From contig JANPDL010000007.1 of the NCBI GenBank assembly GCA_031431475.1, positions 1-64,000 on the forward strand: a DNA stretch of 64,000 nt, read 5' to 3'. This document shows positions 42,962 through 52,158 of this stretch, piece by piece. The notes beneath the pieces were generated by a model, which saw only the letters and a program-made list of their open reading frames with translations, was not told the origin of the DNA and ran no database searches. This DNA is from JADCCX01 sp031431475. GTDB lineage: Bacteria; Pseudomonadota; Alphaproteobacteria; Rhizobiales; Beijerinckiaceae. Each line of letters starts with the position of its first letter. Within the stretch, counting starts at the first letter, position 1. The position numbers and the translations under genes were made by a program.

Positions 42962-44035
42962 ATGATCTTTTGGTTGACCGCTGCTGGCTTGACCGGCCTT
43001 ACCTGCCTGGCGCTGCTCGCAGCCATGGGGAAAAGGGGTGTGGCGAATGCTGATCATGATCGTGTGTTCTACGAAGCACAGATTAGGGAGATTGGGCGGC
43101 AACTGTCGCTGAAACTGATCGGTGATGCGGAGGCGGAAGCTGCGCGGACAGAGGCGGCGCGGCGTTTGCTGGCTGTGACGCCATTTAAGGATGAGGCTGC
43201 TGTTGATCCCGGTCGCATGCGTAATCTCGCTGCGGCTGCTGTGCTGGTGCTGATCCCAGCAATTTCCCTGCCGGTTTATCTGGCGCGTGGCGTACCCGAT
43301 ATGCCGTCGTTCCCACTGGCCAGCCGTCAGTCTGAAAAGCCATCCGTTTCGCAGGACGTGAATGTCGTTGCGGCCTTGCAGCAGATAGAAACGCATCTGG
43401 CGAAAAATCCGGATGACGGGCGCGGGCATGAGGTCGTGGGACCGGTTTATCTGCGGCTGGGGCGTCATGCCGATGCAGCACGGGCTTTCGCTGCGGCACT
43501 TCGCCTGCTGGGTCCCACGGCGGATCGACATGCCAATCTTGGCGAAGCTTTTGTGTTCGAGGGTAATGGTATCGTTACTGCGGATGCACGGGCTGCTTTT
43601 GAAGCGGCTACGGCCCTGGATTCCGGGCATATCAAGAGCCGGTTTTTCCTGGCACTTGCAGCGCAGCAAGAGGGTGACAATGGCAAGGCCATCGCACTTC
43701 TCTCCGCACTTCGGAGCGATCTGCCGGATGGCGATCTCAAGCTTGAAATCGGCAAGCAGCTGGCGGAGCTTGGTGCTGTGCCAAGCGGTGGTGAAGTGAT
43801 TGCAGCATTGCCTGCCGATGACCAGATGGCTGCCATCCGCTCCATGGTCGAGGGACTGGCGCAACGGCTGGCCAGCACGGGCGGTTCGGCGGAGGAATGG
43901 GCACGGCTTATCCGGGCGCTCACCGTGCTGAAAGAGACGGAGCGCGCACGTCTGATCCTGACGGAAGCTCGACAGAAATTTGCGGCCCAACCGGATGATC
44001 TGCGCAGGATCGAAGACGCCGGGAAGGGGCTTTGA
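42962..44035 (+). CDS. ccmI: Cytochrome c maturation protein CcmI/CycH
   Basis: 357 residues: two N-terminal transmembrane helices (about 3-22 and 83-105) with a short cytoplasmic leucine-zipper-like loop between them (FYEAQIREIGRQLSLKLIG), then a periplasmic TPR region (about 145-350). It is the apocytochrome chaperone that delivers unfolded cytochrome c to the CcmF/H haem lyase. Its stop overlaps the ccmE start (TGATG). Confidence 0.92.
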   Translation: MIFWLTAAGLTGLTCLALLAAMGKRGVANADHDRVFYEAQIREIGRQLSLKLIGDAEAEAARTEAARRLLAVTPFKDEAAVDPGRMRNLAAAAVLVLIPAISLPVYLARGVPDMPSFPLASRQSEKPSVSQDVNVVAALQQIETHLAKNPDDGRGHEVVGPVYLRLGRHADAARAFAAALRLLGPTADRHANLGEAFVFEGNGIVTADARAAFEAATALDSGHIKSRFFLALAAQQEGDNGKAIALLSALRSDLPDGDLKLEIGKQLAELGAVPSGGEVIAALPADDQMAAIRSMVEGLAQRLASTGGSAEEWARLIRALTVLKETERARLILTEARQKFAAQPDDLRRIEDAGKGL

Positions 44036-44490
44036 TGACCCGCAAGCAGCGCCGTTTCACGCTCATCACTGCTGCTGGCATCGTGCTGGCTCTGGCCGCC
44101 GGACTTGTGCTTTATGCGCTGCGCGATAATGTTGCCTTCTTCCGTACACCCTCTGATGTGGCTGAACTGAAGGTTCAGCCGGGGCAAAGGTTTCGACTGG
44201 GGGGGCTGGTTGAGGGCGGCTCAGTCAACAAGGGCGTGGGCGAGCGCGTGGCGTTCGCTGTCACCGATGGCAAGGCCACTGTGAAGGTGAGCTATCAGGG
44301 GATTTTGCCCGATCTCTTTCGGGAGGGGCAGGGCGTCGTGACCGAGGGCGTGATGCAAGCCGATGGCTCATTTCGCGCCGATACTGTGCTGGCCAAGCAT
44401 GACGAGACCTACATGCCGCGTGAAGTGGCGGATGCACTTAAGAAACAGGGTCTGTGGAAGGAGGGGGCACCACCCCCGAAGACACAATGA
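44035..44490 (+). CDS. ccmE: Haem chaperone CcmE/CycJ
   Basis: 151 residues: N-terminal signal anchor (about 10-28) and a periplasmic OB-fold domain. The haem-binding motif AKHDETYMP contains the covalent haem histidine (His122) and the axial tyrosine (Tyr126). It carries haem from the CcmABCD complex to CcmF. A TTG one codon earlier is possible, but the ATG overlapping the ccmI stop is preferred. The stop overlaps the ccmF start. Confidence 0.95.
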   Translation: MTRKQRRFTLITAAGIVLALAAGLVLYALRDNVAFFRTPSDVAELKVQPGQRFRLGGLVEGGSVNKGVGERVAFAVTDGKATVKVSYQGILPDLFREGQGVVTEGVMQADGSFRADTVLAKHDETYMPREVADALKKQGLWKEGAPPPKTQ

Positions 44491-46451
44491 CAGTCGAGAT
44501 TGGTCACTTTGCTCTGGTGCTGGCGCTGGCGGTTTCTGCCGTGCAACTGGTGCTGCCATGGCTGGGTGCGCGGCGTAATGATGTCGTGCTGATGCACCTT
44601 GGTGACCGTGCGGCGGGCCTGCAGTTCCTGCTCGTGGGCGTTTCCTTCGCCTGTCTCGCGGCGGCATATCTTGGGTCGGATTTCTCGGTGAGGAACGTCT
44701 ATGAGAATTCCCATTCGCTGATGCCGCCGATCTACAAGTTCAGCGGTGTGTGGGGCAATCACGAGGGGTCGCTTCTTTTGTGGGCGCTGATCCTCGCTCT
44801 GTCCGGGGCGGCTGTAGCGGCATTCGGGCAGGGCATTCCGGACCGGCTGCGGGCGCTGACATTGTCTGTTCAGGCTTCTGTTGCGGTGGCGTTTCTGCTG
44901 TTTATGTTGTTCACGTCGAACCCGTTCGAGCGGCAGTTTCCACCGCCATTCGAGGGACGAGATCTCAATCCGCTGCTGCAGGATTTCGGCCTCGCGGTGC
45001 ATCCGCCACTGCTTTACGTCGGCTATGTCGGGCTTTCGATTGCCTTTTCCTTCGCGGTTGCGGCCCTGATCGACGGGCGTGTCGATGCGGCCTGGGCGCG
45101 GTTCGCTCGGCCGTGGATTCTCGCGGCCTGGATTTTCCTGACCCTTGGCATCGCGATGGGTTCCTACTGGGCCTATTACGAACTGGGCTGGGGTGGTTGG
45201 TGGTTCTGGGATCCGGTCGAGAATGCCTCACTGATGCCGTGGCTGGCGGCGACGGCGCTACTGCATTCCGTGATTGTCATGGAGAAACGCGGCGCGCTGA
45301 AGGTCTGGACCATCCTGCTTGCCATCATCGCGTTTTCGTTGTCGCTGCTGGGGACTTTCATCGTGCGGTCGGGCGTGCTGACCTCGGTCCATTCTTTCGC
45401 CAGTGATCCGGCACGCGGCGTGGTGATCCTCGGTATTCTGTGCTTCTTCATCGGCGGCAGTCTTGCGCTGTTTGCGTGGCGCGCGTCTGCTCTGCAACAG
45501 GGCGGGCTGTTTGCGCCGGTCAGCCGCGAGGGCGCGCTGGTATTCAACAACCTGTTCCTGTCCGTCAGCTGTCTGGCCGTGCTGGTCGGGACGCTTTATC
45601 CCTTGGCGCTGGAGGCATGGGACGGATCAAAAATTTCCGTGGGGCCTCCCTTCTTCAATCTCGTTTTTATCCCGCTCACTTTACCGCTGGTGCTCGCCAT
45701 GCCGTTTGGCCAGCAATTATCGTGGAAACGCGGTGATCTGGCTGCTGTGTCGCAGCGGCTGCTGGTGGCCATGGGGATCGGGATGGTCGGGATGGTGGTT
45801 GCCTTCGCGATGCGCGGCGGCGTCTCGGCGCTGGCCCCGGTGGGCATTGGTATCGGGCTTTTCGTTGTGGCGGGATCGATCAGCGAAATCGTGTCGCGCG
45901 CCGGCCGAGGCGGTGGTGGCGTTGGCGTTGTGCTGCGCAAGGCGTTTGGCCTGCCGGTATCGGCCTGGGGCGCGGCCATTGCCCATGCCGGTGTCGGCGT
46001 GATGATTCTGGGTGTGGCGGCAACGGCCTATGAGGTGGAGCGTATTGCCAATGTGCGGCAAGGTGAGGTGCTGAGCCTCGGGACATATGAGCTGGTGCTG
46101 AAGGACGTGCAGCGTCGCGAGGGGCCGAACTATCGCGATACGGTTGCGGTATTCGAGGTGCGCAGGGGCGGCGTGCTCGAGGATATCGCCGAACCCGCCA
46201 AGCGCATCTATCCCGCACGGCAGATGCCGACGACGGAAGTGGCGCGGATCACGCGCGGCTTCGGGCAGATATACATCGCGCTGGGTGAGACGGGACCTGA
46301 GGGCGTCGTGCCGGTGCGGGCTTACTGGAAGCCGTTCGTGCTGTTCATCTGGCTGGGCGCGGTGCTGATGGCGCTGGGTGGCGGGCTGTCGCTGCTGGAG
46401 CGGCGGATGCGGGTTGGCGCACCGGTGCCTGCGAAGGCGGTGCGGGCGTGA
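44487..46451 (+). CDS. ccmF: Haem lyase subunit CcmF/CycK
   Basis: 654 residues with about 14-15 transmembrane helices. The tryptophan-rich WWD haem-binding segment (WGGWWFWDPVENASLMPWL) lies near residues 230-250, and conserved histidines occur in loops such as WGNHEGSLLLW and AVHPPLLYVGY. It ligates haem to the CXXCH cysteines of apocytochrome c in the periplasm. The ATG at 44487 overlaps the ccmE stop; the earlier GTG lies inside ccmE. Confidence 0.96.
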   Translation: MTVEIGHFALVLALAVSAVQLVLPWLGARRNDVVLMHLGDRAAGLQFLLVGVSFACLAAAYLGSDFSVRNVYENSHSLMPPIYKFSGVWGNHEGSLLLWALILALSGAAVAAFGQGIPDRLRALTLSVQASVAVAFLLFMLFTSNPFERQFPPPFEGRDLNPLLQDFGLAVHPPLLYVGYVGLSIAFSFAVAALIDGRVDAAWARFARPWILAAWIFLTLGIAMGSYWAYYELGWGGWWFWDPVENASLMPWLAATALLHSVIVMEKRGALKVWTILLAIIAFSLSLLGTFIVRSGVLTSVHSFASDPARGVVILGILCFFIGGSLALFAWRASALQQGGLFAPVSREGALVFNNLFLSVSCLAVLVGTLYPLALEAWDGSKISVGPPFFNLVFIPLTLPLVLAMPFGQQLSWKRGDLAAVSQRLLVAMGIGMVGMVVAFAMRGGVSALAPVGIGIGLFVVAGSISEIVSRAGRGGGGVGVVLRKAFGLPVSAWGAAIAHAGVGVMILGVAATAYEVERIANVRQGEVLSLGTYELVLKDVQRREGPNYRDTVAVFEVRRGGVLEDIAEPAKRIYPARQMPTTEVARITRGFGQIYIALGETGPEGVVPVRAYWKPFVLFIWLGAVLMALGGGLSLLERRMRVGAPVPAKAVRA

Positions 46452-46921
46452 GGGGGGAATGGCACAAAGCCAGTGCAGCACTTTTTATTGCATTTCTCGC
46501 TCTTTCAGCGCCCGCCCACGCGGTCCAGCCCGATGAAATCCTGAAAGACCCCACAGCCGAGTCCCGCGCACGCAAGCTTTCGACGGAGTTGCGCTGTCTC
46601 GTTTGCCAGAACGAATCCATCGATGATTCCAATGCGCCGCTGGCGAAGGACCTACGCCTGCTCGTGCGCGAGCGGATCACGGTGGGGGACAGCGACGAGC
46701 AGGTGAAGGTCTTTCTGGTGCAGCGCTACGGTGAATTCGTGCTGCTGCGCCCGCCGGTGTCGATCCGGACGCTGGCACTATATGGCGCGCCGTTTGCAGC
46801 GTTGGCTCTCGGCGGGGTGCTGATCTGGCGCAGGGCGCGGGTGAAAGTGGGGCCTGTTGCCGTTGCAGCTTTGAGTAACGCCGAGAAAAAGCGACTGGCG
46901 AAGGTTCTTGCTGAACGCTAA
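46448..46921 (+). CDS. ccmH: Cytochrome c maturation protein CcmH/CycL
   Basis: 157 residues: signal peptide (cut near AHAV), redox-active LRCLVCQN (Cys50, Cys53), the three-helix periplasmic domain and a C-terminal transmembrane helix (about 112-128). It keeps apocytochrome cysteines reduced for haem attachment. A GTG start overlaps the ccmF stop. This ends the ccmIEFH operon; a strong terminator lies 138 bases downstream. Confidence 0.94.
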   Translation: MRGEWHKASAALFIAFLALSAPAHAVQPDEILKDPTAESRARKLSTELRCLVCQNESIDDSNAPLAKDLRLLVRERITVGDSDEQVKVFLVQRYGEFVLLRPPVSIRTLALYGAPFAALALGGVLIWRRARVKVGPVAVAALSNAEKKRLAKVLAER

Positions 46922-47058
46922 TCCCTCGTTACCAAACTGTAATCCCAGCTCCAGCCTGCTGACATTTGCCCCACCGTAATCTCGTTCCAACGATCAACGA
47001 GACGGCCTCCGGCTCCCCCTGTCGCCCCCTTCGGCCCAAGCTGTTTCCGAGACGCCAT

Positions 47059-47097
47059 GACAGGCCGGGCTTTTCAACAAGCCCGGCCTGTCGTTTT
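47059..47097 (+). terminator. Strong rho-independent terminator after ccmH
   Basis: GACAGGCCGGGCTT and AAGCCCGGCCTGTC form a perfect 14-bp stem with a 6-base loop, followed by GTTTTG and, 13 bases later, a run of seven T. It separates the ccm operon from the next two-component genes. Confidence 0.92.
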
Positions 47098-47126
47098 GTG
47101 GCCTGTCGTTTTTTTGCGGGTGGGCT

Positions 47127-47816
47127 ATGCTGACGGCCATGAAGATTCTCGTTGTCGAAGATGATGCCGATGCGGCGGCCTATCTGGTCAAGGCTTTTGC
47201 CGAGGCCGGGCATGTGGCGGACCATGCGAAAGATGGCCTGACGGGCTACGGCATGGCGGAGGAGGGCGGCTATGATTGCCTGATCGTCGACCGCATGCTG
47301 CCCAAGATGGACGGACTGACGATGATCGGCGGCTTGCGCGAGCAGGGTTTGCAGACGCCGGTGCTCATTCTCTCGGCGCTGGGCCAGGTGGATGACCGGG
47401 TGAAGGGTCTACGGGCGGGGGGCGATGATTATCTGCCCAAGCCCTATGCTTTCTCCGAGTTGCTGGCGCGGACCGAGATTCTCGCGCGCCGCAAGACCTC
47501 GCAGGTGGCCGATACATTCTATGCCGTAGCTGATCTCAGGCTGGACCGGCTGTCACACAAGGTGACGCGCGGCGGCGAGGACATCCCCATGCAGCCCCGC
47601 GAATTCCGGCTGCTCGAATATCTGATGCGCAATGCGGGACGCGTGGTGACGCGCACCATGCTGCTGGAGCAGGTGTGGGATTATCATTTCGACCCTGGAA
47701 CCAATGTGATCGACGTGCATGTTTCGCGGTTGCGCGGCAAGATCGACAAGGGGCAGGCGAAGCCGCTGCTGCATACCGTGCGCGGCGCGGGATATGTGAT
47801 CCGTGACGGGGCTTAA
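47127..47816 (+). CDS. OmpR-family response regulator
   Basis: 229 residues (225 if it starts at the ATG at 47139, MKILVVEDD). Receiver with VVEDDADAAAYLVKAF and the phospho-Asp in LIVDRMLPKMDG, then a winged-helix domain (PREFRLLEYLMRNAG, GTNVIDVHVSRLRGKID). It overlaps the kinase gene by 14 bases. In other rhizobia a regulator-kinase pair of this type lies just before glnE, so the gene order is conserved. The regulated genes are unknown. Confidence 0.9.
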   Translation: MLTAMKILVVEDDADAAAYLVKAFAEAGHVADHAKDGLTGYGMAEEGGYDCLIVDRMLPKMDGLTMIGGLREQGLQTPVLILSALGQVDDRVKGLRAGGDDYLPKPYAFSELLARTEILARRKTSQVADTFYAVADLRLDRLSHKVTRGGEDIPMQPREFRLLEYLMRNAGRVVTRTMLLEQVWDYHFDPGTNVIDVHVSRLRGKIDKGQAKPLLHTVRGAGYVIRDGA

Positions 47817-49212
47817 ACGGCTTGTCGGCACGACGGCGTTCAAGCTGTCGGTGGTCTACATGCTGGCCTCCGCAATCTTCGCGGGAGGGCTGTTGCTCTA
47901 TGTCGGCTGGAATGCGCGGCGACTGATCGACGAGCAGATTGGCCAGACGCTGACGGCGCAGATCAACGGGCTGGCTGACCAGTACCGCATCGGTGGTGTC
48001 CGGCGGTTGCAATCCATCATCGAGCGACGGTCGCGGCAGCCCGGCTCCTATCTACTTTTGTTGCAGGGACCGCAGGCCGAGATCGTTGCGGGCAATATCT
48101 CCGGCCTCGACCCATCCGTGATGGCCAGCACTGTTCTGACCGAGACGACTTATCAGCGTTTCGAGGAGGTGGACGGCCAGACGCAGACATCCACGCGCGG
48201 CGCTCTGATCCGGGTGTTCGTGCTGCCCGGTAACAGCCGACTGCTGGTTGGGCGCGATCTTGAGGAGCGGGAACGGCTGAACGCTGTGCTGGGTCAGGCG
48301 ATCCGGATACTGATCGGCGCATTGCTGGTGTTTGGCGGTCTTGGTGCATTTGTCGTGGCGAGCCGGGCGCTGGCGCGGATGGATGCGATGACTGCTACCA
48401 GCCAGGTTATCATGGCGGGTGATCTCTCGGGGCGGTTGCCGGTGTCTGGCAGCGGAGATGAGCTGGATCGTCTGGCCGTCAGTCTCAACGCGATGCTCGT
48501 GCGCATTGGCGAGCTGATGCAGGGCATGAAAGAAGTCTCCGACAACATCGCCCATGACCTGAAGACGCCCCTGACGCGCCTGCGCAACAGCGCCGAACAG
48601 GCGTTACGCACAGCGGGATCGAAAGAGGAATACCGCGCGGCGCTGGAGCATACGATTGAGGAATCCGATGGTCTGATCCGGACATTCAATGCGCTGCTGC
48701 TGATTGCGCGCACGGAAGCGGGTGCGGGTTCGGATAACTTTGCATTGGTTGATGTCTCAGGGCTTCTGGCGGATTTTGTCGAGATTTACGAGCCTGCTGC
48801 CGAGGACGCCGGTTGTGCTCTGACGGCGGAGATCGAGCCGGGATTGACGGTGCAGGGCAACCGGGAATTGCTGGGTCAGGTCGTGGCCAATCTCATCGAC
48901 AATGCGCTGAAATATGGCCTGCCGCCGCAATCCGGCGCAACAGCCGAGATTGCGCTTCTGGCGCGACGTGATGGCGATAATCTGCTGATCCGTATTGCCG
49001 ATCATGGTCCCGGCATCCCGGCGGACAAACATGACAAGGTCGTGGAGCGCTTCGGGCGGCTGGACGAAAGCCGCAACATGCCGGGGTCCGGTCTTGGCCT
49101 GAGCCTCGCGTCGGCGGTGGCGCATCTGCACAGGGGACGGCTGGTGTTGGGCGATAATCATCCTGGGCTTGCTGTGACGCTGGAGCTTCCTCTGCTCCCT
49201 GTTGGTTCATGA
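47803..49212 (+). CDS. Sensor histidine kinase of OmpR-type pair
   Basis: 469 residues from a GTG: two transmembrane helices (about 13-35 and 165-187), a periplasmic sensor of about 130 residues, HAMP (about 188-240), HisKA with NIAHDLKTPLTRLR (phospho-His near 250), and HATPase (VVANLIDNALKYG, ADHGPGIP, GSGLGLSLAS). It pairs with the upstream regulator. Its stop overlaps the glnE start (ATGA), so the three genes are co-translated. Confidence 0.9.
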   Translation: MTGLKRLVGTTAFKLSVVYMLASAIFAGGLLLYVGWNARRLIDEQIGQTLTAQINGLADQYRIGGVRRLQSIIERRSRQPGSYLLLLQGPQAEIVAGNISGLDPSVMASTVLTETTYQRFEEVDGQTQTSTRGALIRVFVLPGNSRLLVGRDLEERERLNAVLGQAIRILIGALLVFGGLGAFVVASRALARMDAMTATSQVIMAGDLSGRLPVSGSGDELDRLAVSLNAMLVRIGELMQGMKEVSDNIAHDLKTPLTRLRNSAEQALRTAGSKEEYRAALEHTIEESDGLIRTFNALLLIARTEAGAGSDNFALVDVSGLLADFVEIYEPAAEDAGCALTAEIEPGLTVQGNRELLGQVVANLIDNALKYGLPPQSGATAEIALLARRDGDNLLIRIADHGPGIPADKHDKVVERFGRLDESRNMPGSGLGLSLASAVAHLHRGRLVLGDNHPGLAVTLELPLLPVGS

Positions 49213-52148
49213 CCGGGCTTCCATTTTCCCAGACGATGCGTGCGCGCATCTGCGCCGCTCCACTTCTGCCTGCGCGAGTGGATGCGATGAAGTTGTGCCG
49301 CACGAAACTTCTCGATCTTCTGGATGATCGGGATGCTGCCGGCGGGCTGGGCCATTTCTGCGAAACCGAAGAGAAAACGCGTGATCTGCTCGCGGGTATT
49401 ATTGCCCATTCGCCGTTCCTGACACGCATCATGCGCCGACACCCGGATTGGCTGATCGAGAGCCTGGACAATGATCCGGACGCTGAAATGGCAGAAATCC
49501 TGTCGCATGTTTTACCTGTTGCTGAACGCGCTGAATCGCTTGCCCTGGCGATGGCCCACCTCAGGACGATCCGTTTGCGCGTGGCTTTGCATGTCGCGCT
49601 CGCTGATCTGTCCGGGCTGTGGAGCGTTGACCGGGTAGTGGAGGCGTTGGCTCAGTTTGCGGACGTTGCAGTCGATGTGGCGCTTCGGCTGGCGTTGCGG
49701 GAAGCCGCTGGGCGTCTGGCAGCGAATCTGTTCGATGAACCTTCGCGCTCTGGAATCACTGTGCTGGCCATGGGCAAGCATGGCGCGTACGAGCTGAATT
49801 ATTCCAGTGATATCGATCTCATTGTTTTGTTCGATCCGGCGCGTGTCCCTATCGCTGACGGGCGCGAGCCGCTGGATGTCGTGGTGCGCATCATCAAGGA
49901 CATGGTGAAAATCCTGCATGAACAGACCGGGGGCGGCTATGTATTCCGCACTGATCTGCGGCTGCGGCCCGATCCGGCGTCCACGCCCATTGCCGTGCCG
50001 ATCGACCGTGCCATCAGCTATTACCAGACCGTGGGGCAGAACTGGGAGCGCGCGGCGCTCATCAAGGCGCGGCCTGTGGCTGGGGACCTGGCTTTGGGTG
50101 CAGCGTTCCTCAAAGAGCTGACGCCGTTCATCTGGCGGCGCTATTTCGACTATGCTGCAATCGCCGATATCCACGCTATGAAACGACAGATCCACGCCCA
50201 CAAGGGCGGCGAGGTCATCGCCATCGAAGGGCATGACGTGAAGCTCGGGCGCGGCGGCATCCGCGAAATCGAGTTCTTTGTGCAGACCCAGCAGCTGGTT
50301 TTTGGCGGGCGCAAGCCGGTGCTGCGGGGGCAGCAGACGCTGGCCATGCTGGAATTATTGCGTGACGCAGGCTGGATCGGGAATGATGCCGTGAGCGAGC
50401 TTCAGGCGGCCTATCGATTTCTGCGCATGGTCGAACACCGATTGCAGATGGTGGAGGACCAGCAGACGCAACGGCTTCCCTCGTCCAAGATCGGGGTCAA
50501 CGGAATTGCTTTTTTTTGCGGCCTCACGCCGCAGGTTTTCCGCAAGGCTCTCACGCAGCATTTCCGTGCGGTCGAACGCCACTACGCTCGCCTGTTCGAG
50601 GATGCGCCGACCCTGTCGGCCAGCAAGGGCAACCTCGTCTTCACGGGCTCTACCGATGATCCCGAAACATTGAAGACGTTGAAGCGTATGGGGTTTCATC
50701 GACCAGAGGTAGCGGCTGAAACTGTGCGCGGATGGCATTTCGGACGTCGCCCAGCCATCGTCACGCCACGGGCGCGAGAGGTGCTGACCGAACTTGTGCC
50801 GACGCTTCTGGAAGCATTCGGCCAGTCCAGCGATCCCGATGGTGCGCTTATGGCACTGGACAATGCGCTGCAGGGCATGCCCGCCGTGGTCGAGCTGTTC
50901 ACCATACTGCGGCAGAACACGGCGTTGCGCGGGCTGTTCTCTGAAATCCTTGGTAACGCGCCGCGACTGGCGGAAGTCGTGGTTCAACGGCCTCATGTGC
51001 TGGATGCACTGGTTGATCCGGAATTGGCGGAGCCTGCTTCTGAGCAGGTTCTGCTGAAGCGGTTTCATACCCGCCTCGATGGCATCGGGCCGATGGAGGA
51101 CTTTCTTGACCAGATGCGTGATATCGTCCGTGCTGAACGCTTTATGGTGGGCGCACGGCTGCTGTCGGGCATCGTCGATCCGCTGGATGCTGGCAGAGCC
51201 CATTCCGGAGTGGCCGTCGCTACCATTGATGCCTGCCTGAAGCGATGTGGCGCGGAACTGGCCCAGCGGCACGGGACAGTGCCCGGAGCGCGCATGGCTA
51301 TCGTCGCACTAGGCAAGCTTGGTGGGCGTGAGATGACAGCCATGTCCGACCTTGATCTGATGATCGTCTATGATCTTCAGGGCGGGTATGACCAGTCTGA
51401 AGGTGAGCGTCCGCTTTATGCCAGCGAATGGTTTTCGCGCCTGACGCAACGACTTGTTACTGCACTCACCGTCGCAACCAAGCGGGGGACGCTCTACGAT
51501 GTCGATCTTCGGTTGCGTCCGTCCGGAAGCAAAGGGCCGGTGGCCGTGACGCTTGATGCATTCCGCGACTATCATGCGCGGGAATCCGAGACCTGGGAGC
51601 GTATGGCGTTGACCCGCGCACGCGTCGTAGCCGGGGATCGCGATTTTGCCGATGATGTGAAGGCTGCCTTGACATCGACCTACGCACGAAAGATCGAACA
51701 CAAGACACTGGCCAAGGACATTCTCGCGATGCGCAATCTCGTGGCAAAGGAGAAGCCGGGCAAGAGCAACTGGGATCTCAAGCTCGCAGCCGGTGGTTTG
51801 GTCGATGTCGAGTTCGCAGCGCAATTTCTGCTGCTACGGCATGGTGCGATGGCTCCGGCTGTCATCGACGCCAACACCGGATCAGCGCTTTGCAAGCTTG
51901 GCGATCATGGCTTTCTTGATCCTGCCCAAGCTCAAATATTGCTGGATGCCTGGCGGCTGCAATCCCGCCTCGCGCAGCTCATTGCTATTGGACTAGGGGC
52001 TGATTTTGATCCCTCGGTTGTCCGGAAGCCTTTCAGGCAACGCTTGGCTGCGGCGGCCGAGTTGCCGGATTTTGCAGTGCTGGAACGTTCACTTCAGGAG
52101 ATTCAGCATGCTGCTCATGATGTGATGCGGAATGTGATCCGGGCGTGA
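49209..52148 (+). CDS. glnE: Bifunctional glutamine synthetase adenylyltransferase/adenylyl-removing enzyme
   Basis: 979 residues of GlnE, which adds and removes AMP on glutamine synthetase in response to PII and glutamine. Two nucleotidyltransferase domains are visible: the N-terminal adenylyl-removing half with GKHGAYELNYSSDIDLIVLF (near 195) and the C-terminal adenylylating half with GKLGGREMTAMSDLDLMIVY (near 705). The length is usual. A run of eight T at 50510-50517 lies in the coding sequence between them but leaves the frame intact. It is convergent with the PleC-like gene, ten bases apart. Confidence 0.95.
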   Translation: MTGLPFSQTMRARICAAPLLPARVDAMKLCRTKLLDLLDDRDAAGGLGHFCETEEKTRDLLAGIIAHSPFLTRIMRRHPDWLIESLDNDPDAEMAEILSHVLPVAERAESLALAMAHLRTIRLRVALHVALADLSGLWSVDRVVEALAQFADVAVDVALRLALREAAGRLAANLFDEPSRSGITVLAMGKHGAYELNYSSDIDLIVLFDPARVPIADGREPLDVVVRIIKDMVKILHEQTGGGYVFRTDLRLRPDPASTPIAVPIDRAISYYQTVGQNWERAALIKARPVAGDLALGAAFLKELTPFIWRRYFDYAAIADIHAMKRQIHAHKGGEVIAIEGHDVKLGRGGIREIEFFVQTQQLVFGGRKPVLRGQQTLAMLELLRDAGWIGNDAVSELQAAYRFLRMVEHRLQMVEDQQTQRLPSSKIGVNGIAFFCGLTPQVFRKALTQHFRAVERHYARLFEDAPTLSASKGNLVFTGSTDDPETLKTLKRMGFHRPEVAAETVRGWHFGRRPAIVTPRAREVLTELVPTLLEAFGQSSDPDGALMALDNALQGMPAVVELFTILRQNTALRGLFSEILGNAPRLAEVVVQRPHVLDALVDPELAEPASEQVLLKRFHTRLDGIGPMEDFLDQMRDIVRAERFMVGARLLSGIVDPLDAGRAHSGVAVATIDACLKRCGAELAQRHGTVPGARMAIVALGKLGGREMTAMSDLDLMIVYDLQGGYDQSEGERPLYASEWFSRLTQRLVTALTVATKRGTLYDVDLRLRPSGSKGPVAVTLDAFRDYHARESETWERMALTRARVVAGDRDFADDVKAALTSTYARKIEHKTLAKDILAMRNLVAKEKPGKSNWDLKLAAGGLVDVEFAAQFLLLRHGAMAPAVIDANTGSALCKLGDHGFLDPAQAQILLDAWRLQSRLAQLIAIGLGADFDPSVVRKPFRQRLAAAAELPDFAVLERSLQEIQHAAHDVMRNVIRA

Positions 52149-52158
52149 TGGACTGATC

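Noticed and set aside
42830..43990. Minus-strand open frame of 386 codons opposite feuQ end and ccmI
   Set aside because: Antisense to well-recognised genes and without any domain or ribosome binding site.
50510..50517. Run of eight T in glnE as a possible frameshift site
   Set aside because: The frame is open and the protein is full length through both domains; a homopolymer alone is not evidence of programmed slippage.
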